Positions 56,449 to 64,000 of a stretch of DNA of 64,000 bases are shown in pieces; within the stretch, counting starts at the first letter, position 1; every line of letters begins with the position of its first letter. Location of the stretch: positions 62,677,655-62,741,654 of the forward strand of contig JAKGHH010000005.1 of assembly GCA_022828595.1 (NCBI GenBank), read 5' to 3'. The stretch comes from Nelumbo lutea (lineage: Eukaryota > Streptophyta > Magnoliopsida > Proteales > Nelumbonaceae). A program made the translations under genes and the position numbers. Under the pieces are notes generated by a model that searched no databases, was not told the origin of the DNA, and saw only the letters and a list, made by a program, of their open reading frames with translations.

Positions 56449-58964
56449 ACTACCAATGCAAAACAACAATATGGATGAATTGATAGAGCATTAATTAGAG
56501 AGAAGTTAATACTTGCATCAATTTGAAAATTATCCATGCTATCTTAATTCTCTGCTTGGAAAGAATATGTTCCGTCTTCCAGACAGCCGGCCGCCGGCCG
56601 CCGGTTACAGAAATTTTCTTCCTGCATGCACCCCGGCCACCCCTTACACATATATGAATGGTAATGTACATATGGAGGAATTAATTTATTTGCCATCATT
56701 TCTGATGATTCTCCTCAGCTGTCAGTCCAAGTAGATGTATTATGTGTACGGGTGCAAATGGACTACCTGATTCAAAGAATTTACACTGCATGCATGGCCA
56801 CATGGGATATGACGACTCTGGTCCTCAGCTGCAGCCTGCAGGTCAGTCGGGCCCCTTCAAATTTTAATATTTTCCCAACCCGATCGAGACCGTTCAACTT
56901 GGACCCGATCGTGTGGATTCAGGTCATAAATTTTAATTTCTGTGGTAATAAGTAATAGAAAGTAAAATTGTCCCCTGTCCGATCGTGTGGATTCAGGTCA
57001 TAAATTTACAAGGTTAATATAATATACAAGACTGATAACTGATTCACAGCTAGAGTTTGGATCTGCGTACATGTTTTTGCCATTGCCTACTACTTAATTA
57101 TAACATTATCATTGTGTCCTCGATCAATACATTAATTCTACTCACTGCATTTGCATGTGTAAGCCTTTTCATTCAAACCATCAACAGTTAACACTTAAGT
57201 GCATATAAGGTAATGTTTGTATCAGTTCCGAACTCATGCATATAAGAATTATTAGAATAGAAAGGAGAAAATTCAAGACTGGTCAAGATCAAATAAAAGA
57301 TACTAGATGAAGATTGATGTAGAAAAGAAGAACTTTGTGTTTGGACCTTGAATGCTTCTAGCTAGTATCATTGTTTAAACAAAGAGCAGAAACAATGGAT
57401 ATATATATATTAACATTTCTGTCATTTTATGATCAGCAGGGTGAATAAATTAAAAATAATAACCAGCATCTTATTTGATAATCGAACGCCTCGTCCCCCT
57501 TGTTAAAAATGAAAGTTCTGGTAGAAAGGATATTGGGAATCTTTTAATTTGTCTCTGCTATATGTATTGTAATTTGTAAACAGCAAGGATAGCTTTAGAT
57601 CTTTAGATAGCTGCTGAAAGTCGGATTGGACCATTCATCCCAGCAAATTGGACACTAAAAAAGAGTAGGAGCAGAGAGAGAGAAGAAGCATCACTCAAGT
57701 GGGACAAGATGACACATGGAGTTGAATGCTGGTCAACCTTGGCACATATTCCCCCAGCTAGCTAGAGACAAGAGACTAAGAGAGTTGGCCGATCATACTC
57801 TCCTATCAATAATATCAAGTTGCGTGGACTGTGGAGGGATTTATTCATTGCAGTCCATCATACTCTACTACCCATTCTAGCAAAATAACTAGGCAGAGCT
57901 GACCGATCGAATGGTCATCCATCATCAAATGTATGACTACTCATGCATTATCTATTCACCGAACGCAGCTAACTTATAATATATGACTTTGTACAACAGA
58001 GAATCTTCACTTCGACAAGAAAATTTGGCAAAGTTCATTGGCTTGTACTATTCTGAGGAAGCATTGATCTCATTTGTTAATTTAATCTTGACAAGAAGCT
58101 GTGTCAAGGTTCATGCTTTGAGAGGGAGAGGTTGAATATTGTTATGTCCGGACTCCGGAATGCTTAGGACTTAGATATGAATCAGCTTTTATTTCTTCTT
58201 TTGACTTACCACCAATTCATGAATAATTGGTTTGCCGCCTGGTGATTAGTTGGATGAGAGCCTTTTCAAAGTTACCCTGCACCACAGCAAGTGGTAATAT
58301 TGTACCATTCCATGTGAATATGTGATGCATGTCAGATTGACAAATACCAAAGAGAGCGTACGTGATGGTGATTTGAGCTCGGGGGCTCAGCAGATTGACA
58401 AGTTTAATGCAAGCGTTTGCTCAAACCATGCTTCTATAGCACGCTTTCTGATCTAATTAAAGCTAGGTGCGCTGCTGCAGCCTGATGCCATACACTCATT
58501 TGTCACCTAATCACACTTCAATTCAAATCCACATAATTCTTTGCCACGTGGAAAGTGGCTTCAGGTGACCACCGCTTGACTTGGGTCGCTCATTTTCATT
58601 TTATTTTTATAAAATCATGAAAAAAAGTGGCTTGAGATGTCTTTCTGCTGTTTTCTCTTCAGTTCACACAATAAATCGAACAGCATAGGCGGCACCAGAA
58701 GTACAACAATCTATATAGATTAACAGCTCCGATAACCCTTTTTTTTTTATTCGAAAAAGGAAAATTTGCCCTCGAATTAATGAAAAGATTAATTTAGACC
58801 TTAGATTTAAAAAAAAAAGGTCAATCATAACGCCCCATAATGTCATTTATAATTCGTTAAATAATGAATAAAATAAAAGAAAATACGGATGTGGTATGGT
58901 TAAATTCAAAAAACTATAAAATTGTAAATGGGTTCCGCTGAATAAAATAAAAATATTTAATATA
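56449..58964. other. Intergenic sequence without a supported gene
   Basis: No coding frame with recognisable motifs. A GC-rich microrepeat gccggccgccggccgccggt lies at about 56587-56606. The block 57650-58150 has pyrimidine/purine tracts and looks like promoter or leader sequence but no start can be justified. Confidence 0.4.
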
Positions 58965-59130
58965 TTTATATTTATACTATATATAAAAGTGTGGATATAG
59001 AGTGACTTTTTTTGGATTAAAATTACCCTTTATTTCATTGTTTAAGAAAGGGTATAAAAATCATTTTACTGTATTTAAAGCTAGCTATTATAGCTATAAA
59101 ATGCTCATATTTGTCTATTTAATCCATCTC

Positions 59131-59133
59131 TAA
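59131..59133. repeat. TAA target-site duplication (left) of MITE
   Basis: TAA, repeated at 59254-59256. The uninterrupted sequence is preserved at 61060-61062. Confidence 0.9.
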
Positions 59134-59253
59134 GGTTATGTTTGGTTTGAAGGAAAACGGTAGGGAAAGAAAGGGAAAGATGGAGAAACCTATACAATGC
59201 TTGTAAATGTTTCCCTACCTTTCCCTGCATTTCCCTTCAAACCAAACATAGCC
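59134..59253. mobile_element. 120-bp PIF/Harbinger-type (Tourist-like) MITE
   Basis: Ends GGTTATGTTTGGTTTGAAGG and its inverse (with 2 mismatches), about 24-bp terminal inverted repeats. The target duplication is TAA, typical of the Harbinger superfamily. The 3-bp duplication is proved by the paralogous empty site at 61060-61062. It has no coding capacity and would be mobilised in trans. Confidence 0.9.
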
Positions 59254-59402
59254 TAATTGTAAGGGTTGACATTGTAACTTCAATTATTACTTTCCACCTC
59301 ATTTAATCTCCTACCATTAAGTCTTATAACTTAAGGTATTAACTCCCATTTTCTCTTATTAAATCCAATATTTAAGTTATTTTTACTAATAAATGCTATT
59401 AA

Positions 59403-59771
59403 TTAGATCAATGTCAATGTTTTTAACAATATAAACCTGTATATTTTTAAAATTGATTCAAAAACAAAATAATCATTTATCAAAGTGGTGGCTAAGCAAT
59501 TCAACCATCTAAGTGCTAAACCCCACTCTTCTAGCATATTCATTGTAAAAAAATATGCATCATCCAAGTTTTCAAACATCATTCCCAACCTTGGTTCTTC
59601 TATTGTGATGTATGCATCCTCATCATTTCCATCATCAAATACCAACTTACGTGCAACATGGCAATCAATATATGAAAGAATTTCAGCTTCATTGCAAAGC
59701 CTACTACAATATTCATCTTGAGTACTCATTCTAAGAATTATAAAAGAAGGAGGAAAATTATATCTAATCAA
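59403..59771 (-). pseudogene. FAR1/FRS-like N-terminal fragment
   Basis: The minus-strand frame reads, from about 59729, MSTQDEYCSRLCNEAEI and then EEPRLGMMFENLDDAYFFTM and EEWGLALR. This resembles the start of the FAR1 DNA-binding domain (EPxxGMxFxSxEEAYxFYNxYAxxxGFxxR). The cysteines and histidine of the zinc site that should follow are missing. It sits in a Helitron-like block without the rest of the gene, so it is probably a captured fragment. FAR1/FRS proteins are transcription factors derived from Mutator-like transposases. Confidence 0.5.
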
Positions 59772-60016
59772 GCATTCAAATATTCATGGTTCTGTACTAA
59801 TTATTGAAGGCTTAAAGAGATTAAGAATAACAGAATATTATATACTAGCTTTTCTTAGCCAAGTTTGAAGCCAAAAGAGCCCTATGACAATCCAAAAGTC
59901 ACAATGTCCATGTTATCAATAAAAACAAGTCCATAAATTTGGCTAAATGACATGTTAATCATTCACATAAGCTAAAAACAACTCTATCCTTTCTGATGAA
60001 TTAATCATTCACATCA

Positions 60017-60155
60017 GGAAGAAGAAGAAGAAGAAGAAGAAGAATGGAAGAGGAACCCTACTACTGGAGCTACTTGTCGAAGAAGAAGAGGAGAAGAAGA
60101 ATGGAGAGGAGAAGAAGAAGAGAAGAGGAAAAGAAGAAGAGAAGAACAAGGGTTC
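60017..60155. repeat. GAA-rich microsatellite, imperfect
   Basis: Runs of agaagaagaagaagaagaag at 60018-60045 followed by degenerate gaagaagaggagaagaag to about 60155. Confidence 0.9.
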
Positions 60156-61059
60156 TCATTATCGCCGTTGATGGAGGAAAGGTTCGGTGAAAGGAGCTCT
60201 CCAGGGAAAATCAAGGAAGAAAATCGAAAAATGAGGTTTAACACCCCTTTTTTCGCGATCGGTTCATGTTCGATTGAACCGATCAAACCACATTAACGCG
60301 CGTTTGATTGTTAACGTTGGGATGGTTGACGTGTTCTCCTATTTGAGTTCACGCATCCACTACACCCATGGGTGCAGTAGCTTTTGTCGTTTAGACAACT
60401 GTTCTGATCAGTGCTTGATGATTCAAATCATTTGCAATATTTCTAGAATCTCTATGCATTGCTTCCCTAGTGGGGCTTTCTGTACGATCACTAACGGTTG
60501 TCCGAATGCATGCATTTTGTGAGTTGAAAGAAACAAAGGTTAATATGTAAGGAAGATAAAAAACGGTTTCATTGGGAGAGGGAAGATAATTGAAGAAGTT
60601 CTATTCGAAAAAAAATCATTTAAAAACATACGTTTGTTTCTGGTCTTCTTTAATGGGTTCCATCATTTGAATTTAGGGTATTGAATGTGGATAAATAGTT
60701 GTCAAAGCTATAAAATGGTTGTGCTATTTGGATATCTCAAACTAAACAACATATAATAAATATAGTCTTTTTACCCACCATAAAATCATGGAATCATTGT
60801 GATTAATATGCTATATAGGCATCAAATTTGGTTAGAGAAAAATGTATCTTTAAGACCCTAAGGTCAACTCTATTAATAATCCAAATGATATATATATATA
60901 TATATATAAAAGTGTAGATATAGTGTGAATAATTTTTTTTTGACTAAAATTATCTTTTATTTCTTTATTTGAAAAAGGGTATAAAAATCATTTTATTATA
61001 GTTTTAATGCCAACTTTATGGTTACGGTAACAACCTTATTTGTGTATCTAATCCATCTC

Positions 61060-61062
61060 TAA
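61060..61062. other. Empty (pre-insertion) site of the Harbinger MITE in a paralogous copy
   Basis: Here aatccatctctaattgtaag is continuous. At 59120-59260 the same sequence is split at TAA by the 120-bp MITE with TAA duplicated. Confidence 0.9.
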
Positions 61063-62084
61063 TTGTAAGAATTGAAAATGTAACTTCAATTATTACTTTC
61101 CACCTGATTTAATTTAATAATCTCTCATTAAGTCTCATACTTAAGTTATTAAATCATATTTTTTTCTTATTAAATCCTATATTTTTAAGTTACTTTTCAC
61201 TAATAAATGCTACTAATTAAACCTACGTTAATATTTTTAATAATATAAATCCATATATTTTAAAATTGACTAAAAAACAAAACCATTCATTATTCAATTT
61301 GCGGATAAGTAGTTTAACCATCCGAATCAAATTGATTAACATATGAAATCATAGTTAGGTAATAAAAATTTTAAAATAGGAATAAATATAGAAAATTAAA
61401 AAAAATGTAGAAAATTAGACACATTTAAGATATTTTTATTAATCAAATTAAAGAGGTAAGTGTAATTAAAAAGAATTATTTTTATTGATAATGAAAATGA
61501 AATATATAATTTAGAACTTGGCAAAAATGAAATATAAAAATTAATAATAAATAGTTCAACTTTTGGGTTAAATGTGTTAACCTTTATTGTCAAAATAAAT
61601 AATAAAAATTAACAAAATATAAACATACAAAAATGAAAAAATACATAAATTTTGCAAAAAAACATTCAAGCACATGTATAATATATTGTATTTATCATAT
61701 TAAACAGAAAGTAAGTGTGACATATTAGAATTATTTTTACACACAAAAATATAAAAAAATTATAGAAAAAAAATTGAACACATCTATAATTCTATATTTA
61801 CGTCACTATTAAAAGTATGAATAAGGTAGTGGAACTTTCTTTTGACCAAAATCAAAGTTTTAAAAATTGACCTAGAAGCAGAACCGTTTTGGCTTTCAGT
61901 TTCTTAGTCAACGGTTCAACTGTCCAATTTGAGTAGGTCAAACCAGTAAAATGTAAAATATAATGTAGCTTTATCTTTTGACTGTTAAATTAGGATTAGG
62001 TTAAAGTCCACCATATATATTAATTATTATGAGAGGGGAGTGGGAGACTTTGAGGAGGTAGTTGGTTAAAGTTGAAAAGTGAGA

Positions 62085-62109
62085 AGAAGAAGAAGAAGAA
62101 GAAGAAGGA
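62085..62109. repeat. AGA microsatellite
   Basis: A run of about eight AGA/GAA units followed by a pyrimidine-rich stretch (tcatcttcatcgccgctat). Confidence 0.9.
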
Positions 62110-63100
62110 ATCATTGTAGCTGACTATCTCCATGTTCATCTTCATCGCCGCTATATCACCATTTGCCTTATTCTTACATATCTCTCATCTTTCTAAATTT
62201 CTCTCAAATCCAAGATTGTTTGCTTCATTGGTGTATCTTAAATTTTAATATAAGATCGGTGTTTAATCTCTCATCTCTTGCATCGATTTTTCGATTTCTT
62301 TAGTGGAGTTGCAATTTTTTTTACTGTTATACTTAAAAAGAATCACGAAAATGAGAAAACTCAAAATCAAAATGGAAAAAATAAAAACCCTAACTAATTT
62401 TGGCCATTGGGAATAATCGGACAAGATTATAAGATATGAAAGTTTCTTTTTTCATTTTTATATTTTCTAATTTCTATTTTAAAATAAATAAAAAATTTGG
62501 AATTAGTTTGAAAGCAACTTGAGAACTGTTAACTAGGTCGAACATTTTAATGGTAAAATTGTCTGGGTTAGTAGTTCTCTAACCATTTAAGTTTTTATTT
62601 TTATTTTTTTTATAAAATAGTTGTTCAGGGTCAAAATAGAACTGGTGCATGACTAGTTTCTGGGCCAAATGGTTTGACCATCTAGTTTGGTTTGGTTTTT
62701 ATAATAATGACTAAAATACTCATTTTTGAATATTTAATTGTATGGTTTAAATTGTAAATTGAACTATTACTTTTCACCTCATTCAATTCCCACTATTTAA
62801 ATCTTACATTTTTTGATAAATGAATAAAAAAAAATATACACAAAAAAGATAAAACACTACAAAAAGAATAGTCTAGCCAAACAAGTAGGCTTGTTAATGA
62901 TACTTGAAACTTTACAATTTGATCTAATTATCACATATTTGGATGTGGTGTTTATGTAATCATATTTAGATTTTGCAATCTACATACGATTAATGATAAA
63001 AAATAGAAAAATATATAAAAATAACAAATAAAAAAATAACTAATGTTTATTGAAAATTTTAGGTGTATTATTACTATAATTATCACCATTTAGAATTGTT

Positions 63101-63128
63101 ACGTGCAAAGCATGTATACAGTTACTAG
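63101..63128 (+). other. Helitron 3' terminus
   Basis: Stem acgtgc (63101-63106), loop aaa, stem gcatgt (63110-63115) with one G:T pair; nine bases later CTAG at 63125-63128, then host T. Helitrons end CTRR and insert before T. Confidence 0.6.
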
Positions 63129-64000
63129 TATATTAGACCTGTTCATAAATCGGGCTGGATCTTGACTTTTTGTTAAAATTTTAATGAGCCCAGTCCGAAG
63201 CCCGAACCGGAGACAGTGTAAAGTTGGGCCCCAAGCCCTAAGAGGAACGATTTCGGCTTCAAAATCAAGGGACTGGATCCATTTAATTTAAAAGTGTTCT
63301 TCCGGTATCATAGATGTTGCCATTATGCCATATACCATTATTTTGAATGCATTTTAATGGGTTTTAAGCTTGAACTATTCCAGAAATATAGACGGTTTGG
63401 GGCTTGGGGCTTGAGAGCCAATCATGGTTTGCATCCCAAAGCCCATAAGCCCAGTTGATGAGTTGATTGGCCCAATATTAAACTTAAGTGTTAAACTAAC
63501 CCGTCCCCGTATGGCAATCCTATAAACACGCATGCAGTCGCAGAGGGGCCTGGGCCCAATGTCACTTGCATGTGGCAGACGAAAGACTCCAAATGTTGGG
63601 CTTCAGTACTCTCCACTTACAAAACAAATTACATCTCAAAGAGACCTAAACGTCTCCAGATGGAAGACTCCGCAAGATATTTGTTTGAACAAAGAATGCA
63701 ACATCGTACACGGTACACCTACTAAATCATTGCTTAGAGATGCTGATTAAAAAGAGCCCCCAAAGCCAATAATAATATGTACACCACATCACGATTGACA
63801 CCAGAATTTCAGCCCCAAAATTCTTGCCATTTGTCCCAACTTAATGCCCTTTTATCGTGATTAAGAATATGTCCTACTCATAGTAATTGGGCCAATCATC
63901 ATGGGCCTTATCAGCTTTAGACTCGTGGCTTGCGCAACTCGGCTGATGAAATTGATTCAGGTCTTGCACTCTGCATATTTATTTGTATTTGTATTTGGGC
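63129..64000. other. Intergenic sequence with GGGCC motifs
   Basis: No gene supported. Many GGCCC/GGGCC motifs (63230, 63550, 63890) of the kind found in plant promoters or in repeats. A small open frame at 63532-63750 is unrecognised. The last bases (gcatatttatttgtatttgt) resemble the inverted-repeat arm at 127-153. Confidence 0.4.

Larger units (their letters stand above)
58965..63128 (+). mobile_element. Helitron-like AT-rich block with nested copies
   Basis: The right end at 63101-63128 has the Helitron 3' signature: hairpin acgtgc-aaa-gcatgt, 9 nt, then CTAG followed by T. Related internal segments recur at about 58968-59400, 60888-61300 and 62695-62830 (shared tataaaagtgt, aatccatctctaa, caattattactttccacctc). 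So it is one large or several overlapping members of one family, also seen at 6360. The start at 58965 (tttatactatatataaaagt) lacks a clean A-TC junction, so the left end is uncertain. No Rep/helicase is present: non-autonomous. Confidence 0.45.

Noticed and set aside
60014..60286. Serine-rich minus-strand frame of 90 codons
   Set aside because: Translation of the GAA microsatellite.

Overview
This window is nuclear DNA of a flowering plant, most likely a eudicot. It is AT-rich and gene-poor, carries the plant-specific LTR-retrotransposon lineages Tat, Athila and short-LTR Copia, and holds a remnant of a UGT79-type glycosyltransferase. There are no operons, Shine-Dalgarno-spaced genes or long uninterrupted host reading frames. 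One 100-N assembly gap lies at 50995-51094. Everything was read by eye; family names rest on recognised motifs, not on searches.

Layout. 0-1.6 kb: a palindromic short repeat and the decayed 3' end of a LINE. 1.76-6.11 kb: a complete minus-strand Copia element with 239-bp LTRs ending TA...TA instead of TG...CA, a 5-bp target duplication and a deletion across the reverse-transcriptase active site. 6.36-8.18 kb: an AT-rich Helitron-like repeat. 9.15-29.41 kb: a large plus-strand Tat-lineage Ty3/Gypsy element with two RNase H domains and an antisense spliced ORF. A complete Athila-lineage element (16.34-25.96 kb) is nested inside it. 29.4-38.3 kb: repeats and weak exon-like segments, a 1254-bp non-autonomous hAT element with a perfect 8-bp target duplication, and a 160-bp-period AT-rich minisatellite. 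38.36-39.51 kb: a UGT79-type pseudogene that has lost the UDP-sugar-binding PSPG box. 41.69-49.18 kb: the most unusual structure, a Mutator-like transposase gene flanked by two long arrays of ~300-bp tandem repeats in opposite orientation (a foldback architecture), with a third, unrelated 210-bp array just upstream of the transposase promoter. 51.1-56.45 kb: a second, minus-strand Tat element cut by the assembly gap. 58.97-63.13 kb: a Helitron-like AT-rich block with a good Helitron 3' end, a FAR1-like gene fragment, and a 120-bp Harbinger-type MITE whose empty site is preserved in a paralogous copy 1.9 kb away. 63.1-64 kb: unassigned sequence.

Function. No intact host protein-coding gene can be supported. 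All recognisable coding regions are degraded: stops, frameshifts, active-site substitutions (both the Copia and first Tat protease motifs, and the first Tat integrase) and small deletions over catalytic cores (Copia RT, second Tat RT, UGT PSPG box). The window is best described as layered transposon insertions with a decayed enzyme gene between them.
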